A stretch of 64,000 nucleotides of DNA, taken from Pandoraea oxalativorans. Its GTDB lineage: Bacteria; Pseudomonadota; Gammaproteobacteria; Burkholderiales; Burkholderiaceae. The stretch's first letter is position 1. Each line of letters starts with the position of its first letter. Below are positions 19,383-27,418 of the stretch, one piece after another. Below the pieces are notes generated by a model that was given only the letters and a program-made list of their open reading frames with translations, had not been told where the DNA came from and searched no databases. The stretch is taken from assembly GCF_000972785.3 (NCBI RefSeq), contig NZ_CP011253.3, positions 3,224,001 through 3,288,000 on the forward strand. Reading direction: 5' to 3'. The translations under genes and the position numbers were made by a program.

Positions 19383-21068
19383 ATGAAAAACATCCAACGC
19401 AACCTTCTCGCTTCCGCCGTGCTTCTCGCTGTCGTCACGATGACCGGCTGCGCCAGCTCCGGTTCGGGCGGTACCAGTGGTTCGCTCGGCGACGGTGGCG
19501 GCAGCGGCACCTCGGCCGGTACCGGCAGCGGTGGCGGCTCGGGCGCAGGCACTGTGCCGGACGGTTCGGGCAGCGGCAGCGGTAGTGGTAGCGGCAATGG
19601 CAACGGGAATGGCAACGGGAATGGCAACGGCAACGGTGACGGAAATGGCAACGGCGGCACGGGAGCCTCCACCAACCCGATCGGCGTCGTGGCGGCCACC
19701 GCCAGCACGGGTGTCGTGACGCAAGTCGGCAAGACGGTCAGCGATCTGGGCACGACGCTTGGCAGCACGAACCTGCCGATCGTCAGCTCGCAAACGCAAG
19801 GTGGACTGTCCGGTGCTGTCGTGAAAACGGGCGACGCTGTGCAGTCGATCGGCAACGGCCTCACGAACGGCCTCGGCAAGCTTGGTTCGAGCAACGACGC
19901 ACTGAACCCGACGCTCACCGGCGTGACGGGCGCCGTGGCCAACCTCGGTCAGGCCGGTCAGCAAGTGGGTAGCGCTGTCGCAGGACTGGGTCAAACCGGT
20001 CCGCTCAAGAACGTGGCACTGGTCAACGGTGTCACCGGGCTGCTCGGCGGCGTGGTGACCTCGGTCGGCGACGCCGGTGTTGCACTCGGCAACGGGCTGA
20101 CGACGACGGTCAACAGCGCACCGGTGCAGCAACTGACATCGGGCCTGTCGAAGACCATCACTCCGATCACGACGGTGGTGACCAATACGACGCAAACGGT
20201 CGGCAACACCACGGGGCTCGGCACGCCGGTCGCCGGACTGCTGGCCACCGTCGGCGCTGGGCTGGCCGGTGTGGGCACCAAGCTCGGCGGCCAGATCAAC
20301 AACCCGGTCGCGAAGGATCTCGGCGGCGTGGTCGCCGGTGTGGGCACCACGGTGGCCAGCCTTGGCGGCCTCGTCCATGGCACGCCGACGAGCACCAACC
20401 CGCTCGCGCCGCTCAGCGCTGCGCTCGGTGGCCTGTCGGGTGTGATCGGTGTCGGCTCGGGCACAGGCTCTGGCCCGCTGGCGCCGGTCACGGGCTTGCT
20501 CTCGGGTCTCACGGGCACGCTGGGCGGCGCAACGGGCGGTGCGTCGGGTAACAACCCGCTCGCCCCGGTCACCAACCTCGTCTCCGGCCTGACCGGCGCA
20601 CTCGGCGGCGCAACGGGCGGTGCTTCGGGCAGCAACCCGCTCGCCCCGGTCACTAACCTCGTCTCCGGACTGACCGGCGCACTCGGCGGCGCAGCGGGCG
20701 GTGCTTCGGGCAGCAACCCGCTCGCCCCGGTCACCAATCTCGTCTCCGGTCTGACCGGTGCACTCGGCGGCGCAACGGGCGGTGCTTCGGGCAGCAACCC
20801 GCTCGCCCCGGTCACCAACCTCGTCTCCGGTTTGACGGGCGGCCTCGGCGGCACGCTTACGGCGGGCGCAGGTGCCTCGACCGGGACTGGCGGTGCTTCG
20901 GCCGGTGCAGGCGCCTCGGCGTCGGGCGGCGTGCTCGCCCCGGTGACGACGCTGCTCGGCTCGGTGACGGGCGCAGTCGGTGGTGCGACGTCGGGCGGCA
21001 GCAACAGCGGCGGCCCGCTCGCTCCGGTGACCGGCCTGCTCGGCGGTCTGCTCGGTGGCAAGAAGTAA
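19383..21068 (+). CDS. Gly/Ser-rich surface-type lipoprotein with tandem repeats (paralogue 1)
   Basis: 561 residues. Signal peptide with lipobox MTGC (Cys23), so it is a lipoprotein. Residues about 24-95 are a Gly/Ser/Asn linker with GS and GN dipeptide runs. Then comes a region shared with the two paralogues downstream (VVTQVGKTVSDLGTTLGS, NLPIVSSQTQGGLSGAV, TGLGTPVAGLLATVG). The C-terminal part has four copies of a 27-residue repeat (GGASGSNPLAPVTNLVSG core). Such proteins are sometimes labelled collagen-like, but I see no continuous Gly-X-Y pattern. Function unknown; the first substantial gene behind the sigma-54 promoter at 18980, so co-regulation with the Tad pilus is a reasonable guess. 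Confidence 0.85.
   Translation: MKNIQRNLLASAVLLAVVTMTGCASSGSGGTSGSLGDGGGSGTSAGTGSGGGSGAGTVPDGSGSGSGSGSGNGNGNGNGNGNGNGDGNGNGGTGASTNPIGVVAATASTGVVTQVGKTVSDLGTTLGSTNLPIVSSQTQGGLSGAVVKTGDAVQSIGNGLTNGLGKLGSSNDALNPTLTGVTGAVANLGQAGQQVGSAVAGLGQTGPLKNVALVNGVTGLLGGVVTSVGDAGVALGNGLTTTVNSAPVQQLTSGLSKTITPITTVVTNTTQTVGNTTGLGTPVAGLLATVGAGLAGVGTKLGGQINNPVAKDLGGVVAGVGTTVASLGGLVHGTPTSTNPLAPLSAALGGLSGVIGVGSGTGSGPLAPVTGLLSGLTGTLGGATGGASGNNPLAPVTNLVSGLTGALGGATGGASGSNPLAPVTNLVSGLTGALGGAAGGASGSNPLAPVTNLVSGLTGALGGATGGASGSNPLAPVTNLVSGLTGGLGGTLTAGAGASTGTGGASAGAGASASGGVLAPVTTLLGSVTGAVGGATSGGSNSGGPLAPVTGLLGGLLGGKK
19566..19656 (+). repeat. Simple repeat encoding Gly-Ser and Gly-Asn runs
   Basis: Runs of GGCAGC followed by GGCAAT/GGCAAC hexamers, including tandem GGCAACGGGAAT units. 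It encodes the linker after the lipidated cysteine and could change length by slippage in steps of six bases, keeping the frame. Confidence 0.8.
20523..20846 (+). repeat. Four tandem 81-bp repeats
   Basis: Units begin at 20523, 20604, 20685 and 20766, each encoding 27 residues with core SNPLAPVTNLVSGLTG. They differ by only a few bases, and a diverged partial copy (GPLAPVTGLLSGLTG) precedes them. Length in frame, so copy number could vary between strains. Confidence 0.9.
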
Positions 21069-21390
21069 TCGAGTCGCCTGAATCGGCGACGTCGACACAT
21101 CGCTGCGCGCACCGACTTCAACGACAGACAAACCGATCATGACCCGCGTGATTCCACCGCCAGTTTGTGACCGCCGCGATCCGGCCCTCGCACCGATGCT
21201 CACGCACCGGACCGGGCCGGGCCGGATCCGGCTCACCCAGCATGCCGCACACGCACAACGGCATCACAGCGAGCGGCCACGGTTTCTCAAATGGAAATAG
21301 CAGTACCTGAGGCAATTCGCGACATAAAACGGCGTCATTGAGCGGTCCCCCGCCAGCCGATATTCAGAACGATCAAGGGAGATAGACATC
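21069..21390. other. Intergenic region between lipoprotein paralogues 1 and 2
   Basis: No gene seen. It contains a perfect 12-bp palindrome GCCGGATCCGGC (21221-21232) in a GC-rich stretch that could fold, and a ribosome site AAGGGAGAT before the next ATG. No promoter is evident, so the next gene may be read through from upstream. Confidence 0.45.
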
Positions 21391-22599
21391 ATGAGCAATA
21401 CACTTCAACGCACTCTGCTGGCCTCGGCCGCCATCGCGGCCATCGTCCTCACGGGTTGCTCCAGCGGCGGCGGCGGCAGCGGCGCCACCTCGACCGGCAC
21501 GACCGGCACGCCGAACGCGGTGGGCACGACGGCCTCCGGTGCAGGTGGCGTAGTCAGCTCGGCCGGTAACGTGGTCAGCGCGCTGGGCGATCAGGTCGCC
21601 AGCACGCAACTGCCACTGGTGTCGGCGCAAACGTCGCAAGGCATGGGGGGCGCCCTCAAGAGCACGGGTAACGCCGTCACCGATCTCGGGAATGCCGTCA
21701 GCAGCGGCCTTGGCCAGACCGGCACGAATGCGAACACGGTGGGCGTGACGCTCGCTGGCGTCGCCCCTGCGGTGACGGATCTTGGCCACGCAGGCGTATC
21801 GCTCGGCAGCGGCATTCAGGGCATCACCAAGGGCAATCCGCTGCAAGGCACCCCCGTTGACACGCTGGTGAGCGGCGTCGGCGGCATCGTCCAGTCGGTC
21901 GGCCAGGGTGGCATTGCCGGTGGCGCGATCCTCGGCCAGACGCTCGCGACGACCGGACCGGTCGGGCAAGTGACCTCGACGCTATCGCAGCCGATCAACC
22001 AGATCACCAACATGGTCTCCGACACCACGCGCACCGTGGGCACCACGACGGGCCTCGGCGGTCCGGTGTCCAACCTCATCACCACCGTCGGCGGTGTCGT
22101 CAGCAAGGTCGGCACGACTATCGGCGGCACATCGAACAACGGTGTCGTGGTCGCACTCGGCAACACGGTGGATGCCACCGGAAAAACGGTCTCGACGCTC
22201 GGCGGCGTGGTCAACGGCCCCACGTCGAATGGCTCGACCAACTCGTTCGGGTCGCTGCTTGGCGGACTCGGCATTACGACCGCCGGCGGCGGTGGCAGCG
22301 CGGGCAACCCGCTCGGCTCCGTTACCGGCCTGCTGGGGGGTCTCGGCGGTCTCGGCGGTCTGGGTAGCACCAGCGGCAGCAGCAGCCCGCTTGCGCCTGT
22401 CACGAGCCTGCTTGGCGGCCTGAGCGGCGCGGCGTCCGGTGGCAGCAGCGGTAGCAGCAACCCGCTCGCCCCCGTCACGAGCCTGCTCTCGGGCGTGACG
22501 AGCAGCGCCGGTGGCAGCACGGGTGGCACGGGCGGTTTGCTGGTGCTGATCCAGCCGGTGACGAACCTCCTGGGCAGCGTCGCCAGCGTCGGCAAGTAA
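21391..22599 (+). CDS. Gly/Ser-rich lipoprotein (paralogue 2)
   Basis: 402 residues. Lipobox VLTGC with Cys23, the same position as in both paralogues, followed by SSGGGGSGATSTGT linker. The conserved body includes VVSSAGNVVSALGDQVASTQLPLVSAQTS, GNAVTDLGNAVSSGLGQTG, VTDLGHAGVSLGSGIQGI and TVGTTTGLGGPVSNLITTVG. C-terminal NPLGSVTGLLGGLGG and PLAPVTSLLGGLSG units echo the repeat of paralogue 1 but are not tandem copies. Starts with a good ribosome site (AAGGGAG) and is followed after 99 bases by the MarR-type regulator. Function unknown. Confidence 0.85.
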   Translation: MSNTLQRTLLASAAIAAIVLTGCSSGGGGSGATSTGTTGTPNAVGTTASGAGGVVSSAGNVVSALGDQVASTQLPLVSAQTSQGMGGALKSTGNAVTDLGNAVSSGLGQTGTNANTVGVTLAGVAPAVTDLGHAGVSLGSGIQGITKGNPLQGTPVDTLVSGVGGIVQSVGQGGIAGGAILGQTLATTGPVGQVTSTLSQPINQITNMVSDTTRTVGTTTGLGGPVSNLITTVGGVVSKVGTTIGGTSNNGVVVALGNTVDATGKTVSTLGGVVNGPTSNGSTNSFGSLLGGLGITTAGGGGSAGNPLGSVTGLLGGLGGLGGLGSTSGSSSPLAPVTSLLGGLSGAASGGSSGSSNPLAPVTSLLSGVTSSAGGSTGGTGGLLVLIQPVTNLLGSVASVGK

Positions 22600-22698
22600 T
22601 CGCAGCAATCGCTTCAGGATGTGGCTCGGCGCACACAGTTGTTCAGCCGTCGTAGCGCCGGCCACGTCACAACGAACAACAAACGATAAGGAAATGCC

Positions 22699-23442
22699 AT
22701 GGCCCGCTTTCTCTCCGATACCGGCGTTCTGATGCGCGGTCATGGCGAATCCGCCCCGCAAGGCGCAGAACCTGTGGCGATGCGCGACACCGGAAATTCC
22801 GGCAGTCACTATGCCGGCCCGCAGAGTCACAACACGTACGGTGCCGAGTCCGGCGCCGCCTCGCCTAACGGCTCCAATGGAACGAATGCAACGAACGGAG
22901 CGAGCGGCACCATGAGCGATCGACACACGAACCGAAACGATCTCGTCACCGGTATCGTCCGCTCGCTCGGACGCCGGCTGGCCGTGTACACGGCGCTCTA
23001 CCACGCCGCGCTTGCCGAGCAGCTCGGTCTGAACGTCACCGATCTGAACGCGCTCGATCTGATTCTCGAACTCGAATCGATCACCGCAGGACAGCTCGCC
23101 GAACTCATGGGGGTGAGCTCCGGTGGCATCACCACCGTCATCGACCGGCTAGAGCGTGCAGGCTTCGTCGAGCGCGAGAAGAACCCGCACGATCGTCGCA
23201 TGGTGATGATTCACCCCATCGAAGAAAAGTGCGCGCAGATCGAACAATTCCTGTCGTCCGTCTCGCGTGAACTCACGGCGGTGAGCGCGGCGTACGACCA
23301 CAGCGAACTCGCTGCGATCCACGACTTCCTGGTGCAGAGCATCCGCACCCTCAAGAGCGAGACCTTCCGTCTGCGCTTCGAAGCCGATCAGGACATCGCC
23401 GGTCTGGTATCGAACGGACGCGGCAGCGCATCGAAGTCATAA
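22699..23442 (+). CDS. MarR-family transcriptional regulator with low-complexity N-terminal extension
   Basis: 247 residues. The winged-helix MarR domain lies at about 115-175: LNALDLILELESITAGQLAELMG is the recognition region and VIDRLERAGFVEREKNPHDRRMVMI is the wing with the family's D-x-R-x-x-x-V pattern. Residues 1-75 are low-complexity (Gly, Asn, Ser, Ala), which is unusual for MarR proteins. The ATG at 22699 has an AAGGAA site; an internal ATG at 22912 (MSDRHTNRND) would give a 176-residue protein of normal size. It sits between lipoprotein genes 2 and 3 on the same strand, so it probably controls them. Ligand unknown. Confidence 0.85.
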   Translation: MARFLSDTGVLMRGHGESAPQGAEPVAMRDTGNSGSHYAGPQSHNTYGAESGAASPNGSNGTNATNGASGTMSDRHTNRNDLVTGIVRSLGRRLAVYTALYHAALAEQLGLNVTDLNALDLILELESITAGQLAELMGVSSGGITTVIDRLERAGFVEREKNPHDRRMVMIHPIEEKCAQIEQFLSSVSRELTAVSAAYDHSELAAIHDFLVQSIRTLKSETFRLRFEADQDIAGLVSNGRGSASKS

Positions 23443-23541
23443 GCCCAATAACGGATGAGCGGGCGACCGTCGCGCGAATGCCACGACCGCCCCGCCGACG
23501 CATGTCGAAGCGGACTGCGCCGTACGGAAAGGAGACAGGTC

Positions 23542-24840
23542 ATGTCGAAGATTCTGCGTCCCACGTTGTTCGCAGCACTTGTGGCGGGTGTAGTCGGTAT
23601 TACCGGATGCTCCAGCTCGGGGGGCGGCAGCGGCGCGACCGCCAACACGCCGACCAACCCTACGAATCCCAATAACCCGACGAACCCGACCAACCCCGTC
23701 AATCCGACGAATCCCACCACGAGCAGCAACGGTGTCGTGAGTTCGGTCGGCTCGGTGGTGAGCGCGGTGGGCGATCAGGTGTCGGGCACCACCCTCCCCG
23801 GCGTGTCGCCACAGGTCATGCAAGGCGTCGGCGGCACGATCTCGCAGACAGGCACCGCCGTCTCCGATCTAGGCAAGGGCGTCGGCGACGGACTCGGTCA
23901 GCTCGGCAAGTCCGGCGCGAATCCGGTCGGCACCACGCTCGCCAGTACCGGTGGTGTCGTGTCCGACCTCGGCAACGCCACCAAGTCGCTCGGTAGCGGC
24001 GTCGCCGGCATCGGCAACAGCGGACCGCTCGCCAATACTCCCGTCAGTTCGCTGACGGGAGTGCTGGGTCAGGCGGTCACTACCGTCGGCCAGGGTGTCG
24101 TCAGCGGCGGCCAGACCCTCTCGCAGACGCTCACGAGCCCGCAAGTCGTTCAGGCGACCTCGGCGCTCTCGTCCGTCATCACGCCAATCACGAACACGCT
24201 CGTCACGACGACGCAAACCGTAGGCGGCGCCAGCGGCCTCGGTACACCTGTTGCAGGGTTGCTCGGCACGCTCGGCGGCGCATTGAATTCGACGGGCGCG
24301 CAGGTCAAGGCGGCCGCCCCCAACGCCGTCGTCGCGAGTCTCGGCAATCCGCTGATGGCACTGGGTAATACGGTCACGAGCGCGGGCGGGCTGCTCTCCG
24401 GCAGCACGAACGGTAGCAGTGCGAACGCGCTCGGCAATGTGCTGGCGAATGTCGGTAATACGACGGTGACGCCGACGACGGCAGGTGGCAGCAATCCGCT
24501 GGGCGCCCTCACCGGCTTGCTGGGTGGGCTGGGTGGCGCGTCGGGCTCAGCGGGCAACCCGCTCGGGTCGCTCACGGGATTGCTTGGCGGCGTGGCCGGT
24601 GGCGGCGCATCCGGCAGCAATCCGCTGAGTCCTGTCACGGGTCTGCTCGGCAGCGTGACGAGTGCGACGGGTACGGGCGGCAGCGGTGCTGGCAATCCGC
24701 TCGCTCCCGTCACGACGTTGCTCAGTTCGGCGACGGCGCCCTTGACGTCGCTTGCCGGTGGCGCATCGGGGAGTACCGGCGGGGCAGGCGGTCTGCTCGC
24801 ACCGGTCACCGGTTTGCTCGGCGCACTGAGCAGCAAGTAA
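23542..24840 (+). CDS. Gly/Ser-rich lipoprotein (paralogue 3)
   Basis: 432 residues from the ATG at 23542, with AAAGGAGA upstream. Lipobox GITGC, Cys23. After SSSGGGSGAT comes an Asn-Pro-Thr linker (TNPTNPNNPTNPTNP, encoded near 23650-23720). The shared body follows: VVSSVGSVVSAVGDQVSGTTLPGVS, GTAVSDLGKGVGDGLGQLG, VVSDLGNATKSLGSG, TQTVGGASGLGTPVAGLLGTLG, then NPLGALTGLLGGLGG and NPLAPVTTLLSS units. Same architecture as paralogues 1 and 2 with a different linker. Followed by a large hairpin at 24951-24986. Function unknown. Confidence 0.85.
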   Translation: MSKILRPTLFAALVAGVVGITGCSSSGGGSGATANTPTNPTNPNNPTNPTNPVNPTNPTTSSNGVVSSVGSVVSAVGDQVSGTTLPGVSPQVMQGVGGTISQTGTAVSDLGKGVGDGLGQLGKSGANPVGTTLASTGGVVSDLGNATKSLGSGVAGIGNSGPLANTPVSSLTGVLGQAVTTVGQGVVSGGQTLSQTLTSPQVVQATSALSSVITPITNTLVTTTQTVGGASGLGTPVAGLLGTLGGALNSTGAQVKAAAPNAVVASLGNPLMALGNTVTSAGGLLSGSTNGSSANALGNVLANVGNTTVTPTTAGGSNPLGALTGLLGGLGGASGSAGNPLGSLTGLLGGVAGGGASGSNPLSPVTGLLGSVTSATGTGGSGAGNPLAPVTTLLSSATAPLTSLAGGASGSTGGAGGLLAPVTGLLGALSSK

Positions 24841-24950
24841 ATCGACGGGATAGACGGGATAGAGCGGATAGAGGGCACCGCGATCCCGCCGGAAGATCGC
24901 GAGGGGGAACCGTTCGCAGGGCGCAGACCCCGACGACGGTGCAGGACGGC

Positions 24951-24986
24951 AACGCCCGGACAGTGAAGCGACACTGCCCGGGCGTT
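24951..24986 (+). terminator. Strong hairpin after the lipoprotein cluster (probable terminator)
   Basis: 15-bp stem AACGCCCGGACAGTG / CACTGCCCGGGCGTT with one mismatch and a six-base loop. It ends the lipoprotein cluster but has no T run, so termination would be Rho-assisted or weak. Confidence 0.55.
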
Positions 24987-25140
24987 GTCGTATCTGGCGT
25001 CGAACGCGCTGTCGTCGGCAACCGTTCGTTCGCATGTTCATGAAACGCGCAGCCGCGACTTTCAAATGAGCCATTCTTGATTTCCGGGGGCAAAGGCGTC
25101 GCGCAGAATCGCTCGCCTTTCACGTCGTTTCCCAAACCTC
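24987..25140. other. Rest of the gap between the lipoprotein cluster and the lipase-like gene
   Basis: With 24841-24950 this makes a 300-base gap. Directly after the third lipoprotein there are tandem CGGGATAGA units (24845-24872). I see no gene; the lipase-like gene has no strong ribosome site. Confidence 0.4.
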
Positions 25141-26574
25141 ATGCATATCCAGTCCGGCGCACTCAACCCTACGCCCTCCCCCTCGGCGCTCACCGCGCTC
25201 ATCACTCGCAACACCCGCGCCAGCAGCGAACCGCCCAACCCGTCTGTCGGCAACACGTCGCCACCGACGTTTCATGACGACATGGTTCACGACACCCCTG
25301 CACCATGGGCCGACATCTCAAGAGAACGTCGCATGTTCGACGACCAGCGGCGACGTTCATTGCAGTTGGTCGGCACGATACATCGCGCAGCAATCGCGCG
25401 TCCCTCTCAGCCGGGCGAAGCGAACGGCGATCTGCTGGCCGAGCGTGTGCGTGTGCTGGTACAGGCCTGGCGGGAAGCCTGTTTGGAGGCGCGGGCGTCC
25501 GGGGCGCGACCGCACGCCTGCCAAAAAGCCGACCTCGACGCGGCATCGCGTCCTTGCGGCTGCGCGGAATCGGTGGCCTACGACAACGTGTTCGCACAAA
25601 TGCAACCGCTCGTCGGCGAAAGCGCTGCGCACGATTCCGCTTGTCGCACCGCGAAGCTCGTCACCGTCGCACAGCGCATCGACGAACTCGATACGTTGAT
25701 CGAAGCAAAGGGCAAGGCGTGCCTCCCCGCGTCGATGATCGAACAACGCAACGACATCACGGCCGCACTCGTGAATCACGACGTTTATTTCGATCGCTCG
25801 GTCCCACAGATTTTGCCGACACGCGTAAGACGAGTCAGCATGCACGACGACAACGGGCCGAGGCAATCGGGCTTCTTCGGCGCGCTGTATGAAGACAAGC
25901 TATGCGATCGCTATCTTGCGGCGGATCGCGGCACGGAGATGGGCATTACCGGGCGCGCCTTCGTCGACTGGATTCACAACGTCCGACAGGCGTTGGGGTT
26001 GCGCTCCAAGCAGTACGAAGAGGCCATCAGTTGGGGAAAATCGCTAGCGTGCGACTATCCGCCGAAGCAGCTCGTGTTCACGGGGCATTCGCTGGGTGGC
26101 GGGCTGGCATCGGCGCAAACATCCGTGGTGCAACATTCGACGGCGGTGACCTTCGACCCCGCCGGGCTTCACAAGAAGACGGTCGCTCGGCATGCCGCCG
26201 TCCCCGCCTGGTCGCGGGTGAAGTCGTACTACGTCGATGGCGAACTGCTTTCGGTGATTCAGGAGATGTTGAAAAACGGTATCCATTTTGCGACGCGCAT
26301 ACCGCTCATCGGTCACGCGGTGTCGTGGGTCGCGCGCATCACGGTCCCGCGCCCCATCGGCGAGCGCATCGCCTTGCCGGTCGCCTTGCCGCCACAGGTC
26401 GCCACCACACGGCATCGCGGCCGCCATGCGTCGCATGACACGCCCGCAGCGCCGAGCACCTCGGGTATCCGAGGCGCCATCGCCCGACATTCGACGTTGC
26501 AGATGATCTACTCGTTGTTCGACGGCTTACCCCACGTCGCGCGCCCCATGAGCGCCGCCACGCCGACGCCGTAA
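25141..26574 (+). CDS. Class-3-lipase-like alpha/beta hydrolase, possible secreted effector
   Basis: 477 residues, not assigned to a named family. The nucleophile elbow VFTGHSLGGGLASAQ, with Ser317, is typical of lipase class 3 proteins; YVDGELLSVIQ and an Asp in TFDPAGLH could supply further active-site residues. There is no signal peptide: the N-terminus (MHIQSGALNPTPSPSALTAL) is Ser/Thr/Pro-rich and disordered, which resembles type III or type VI effectors, but no secretion genes are in view. Residues about 130-160 have a cysteine-rich stretch (CQKADLDAASRPCGCAE). It stands alone between the lipoprotein cluster and a bidirectional terminator. Annotation as a phospholipase or effector is inference. 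Confidence 0.65.
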   Translation: MHIQSGALNPTPSPSALTALITRNTRASSEPPNPSVGNTSPPTFHDDMVHDTPAPWADISRERRMFDDQRRRSLQLVGTIHRAAIARPSQPGEANGDLLAERVRVLVQAWREACLEARASGARPHACQKADLDAASRPCGCAESVAYDNVFAQMQPLVGESAAHDSACRTAKLVTVAQRIDELDTLIEAKGKACLPASMIEQRNDITAALVNHDVYFDRSVPQILPTRVRRVSMHDDNGPRQSGFFGALYEDKLCDRYLAADRGTEMGITGRAFVDWIHNVRQALGLRSKQYEEAISWGKSLACDYPPKQLVFTGHSLGGGLASAQTSVVQHSTAVTFDPAGLHKKTVARHAAVPAWSRVKSYYVDGELLSVIQEMLKNGIHFATRIPLIGHAVSWVARITVPRPIGERIALPVALPPQVATTRHRGRHASHDTPAAPSTSGIRGAIARHSTLQMIYSLFDGLPHVARPMSAATPTP

Positions 26575-26594
26575 CGCCTGCGCCATCAACGAAA

Positions 26595-26623
26595 AAGACC
26601 CGGCGAAATGTCGTCCGGGTCTT
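26595..26623. terminator. Bidirectional terminator between the lipase-like and DUF2147 genes
   Basis: AAGACCCGG / CCGGGTCTT stem of nine bases. On the minus strand it is followed by a T run (AAAAAG on the plus strand), serving the DUF2147 gene; on the plus strand it serves the lipase-like gene. Confidence 0.75.
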
Positions 26624-26695
26624 GTCTCTCTCTCGATGTCGCTTACGGCGCTTACGACGCTCGCAGCGCTTGTGCCACTTATCGCATTGACAGCC

Positions 26696-27178
26696 TTATT
26701 GCTCGCGAATCCACGTCTGAGTGCGGCCGATCAACGAAATGCCGATGAAACCACGAACGTCGAGCTTCTTGCCGCCGTCGACCACCGTCATCTTGCACTT
26801 GTAGTCCTTGCCGTTTTCCGGGTCGAGGATGGTGCCACCGGAATACTCGTCGCCATTCTTCTTGATGCCGCGGATGATCTCCATGCCGAGCATCTTCTGG
26901 CCCTTGCGCTCATCCGTACACTTCTCGCAGATGCGTGCCGGATCGTCGTTCTCGCCAAGGCCCTTGGTGATCACACCCACGTATTCGCCGTTCTTTTCCG
27001 AGATCGTGACGAGCGCTTTCGGCTTGCCCGTGTTGTCGTCGATCGTCTTCCACACGCCAACCGGCGACGTGTCGTCGGCAGCCAGCGCCGCCTTTGCGAC
27101 ACCGCCCAGCAACGCTACTGCGACGAGCGCATGCGCACCCAGACGTCGCCACGACGTCGCGTTCGAAATCTGCTTCAT
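26696..27178 (-). CDS. DUF2147-family exported protein (copy 1)
   Basis: 160 residues from the second ATG (MKQISNATSWRR), which has GGGAGG nine bases upstream; the ATG nine bases earlier touches the ribosome site. Signal peptide ends AKAALAADD, so the mature protein is periplasmic. The DUF2147 body is clear: SPVGVWKTIDDNTGKPKALV, GVITKGLGENDDPARICEKCTDERKGQKMLGMEIIRG, GGTILDPENGKDYKCKMTVVDGGKKLDVRGFIG. Lipocalin-like beta-barrel fold is expected for the family, function unknown. Its neighbour upstream is a paralogue. Confidence 0.85.
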   Translation of the reverse strand: MKQISNATSWRRLGAHALVAVALLGGVAKAALAADDTSPVGVWKTIDDNTGKPKALVTISEKNGEYVGVITKGLGENDDPARICEKCTDERKGQKMLGMEIIRGIKKNGDEYSGGTILDPENGKDYKCKMTVVDGGKKLDVRGFIGISLIGRTQTWIREQ

Positions 27179-27418
27179 GATTGTCATCCTCCCAGATACG
27201 GAATTGATTGTCGTAGGACTCGACGTCGTCGCCGGGAATGCGGCATATCACGCGTGAGTCGCTTTGAAGATTACGCCAAAGGCGGTTCCTCGTGCTGAGG
27301 AAGTCCTCTAGCCGACCACCGTCTGCATCGCGCCACCACACGTGGCCCGACGTGAATCTTCGTCGCTCAATCTACCGGGAGATGAAAGGGATGTGAGGGG
27401 ATGCGAGGGGACGTGGCG

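Noticed and set aside
19110..21236. A 708-residue frame antisense to lipoprotein paralogue 1, and similar frames antisense to the other two
   Set aside because: Arg/Gly/Asp-rich nonsense composition mirroring the repeats; the plus-strand frames have lipoboxes and ribosome sites.
19383..24840. Naming the three lipoproteins collagen-like
   Set aside because: Gly-rich but without a continuous Gly-X-Y register, so a triple helix is not supported by the sequence.
24845..24872. CGGGATAGA tandem units taken as a CRISPR-like or binding array
   Set aside because: Only three short imperfect units, no spacers, no cas genes; likely slippage.
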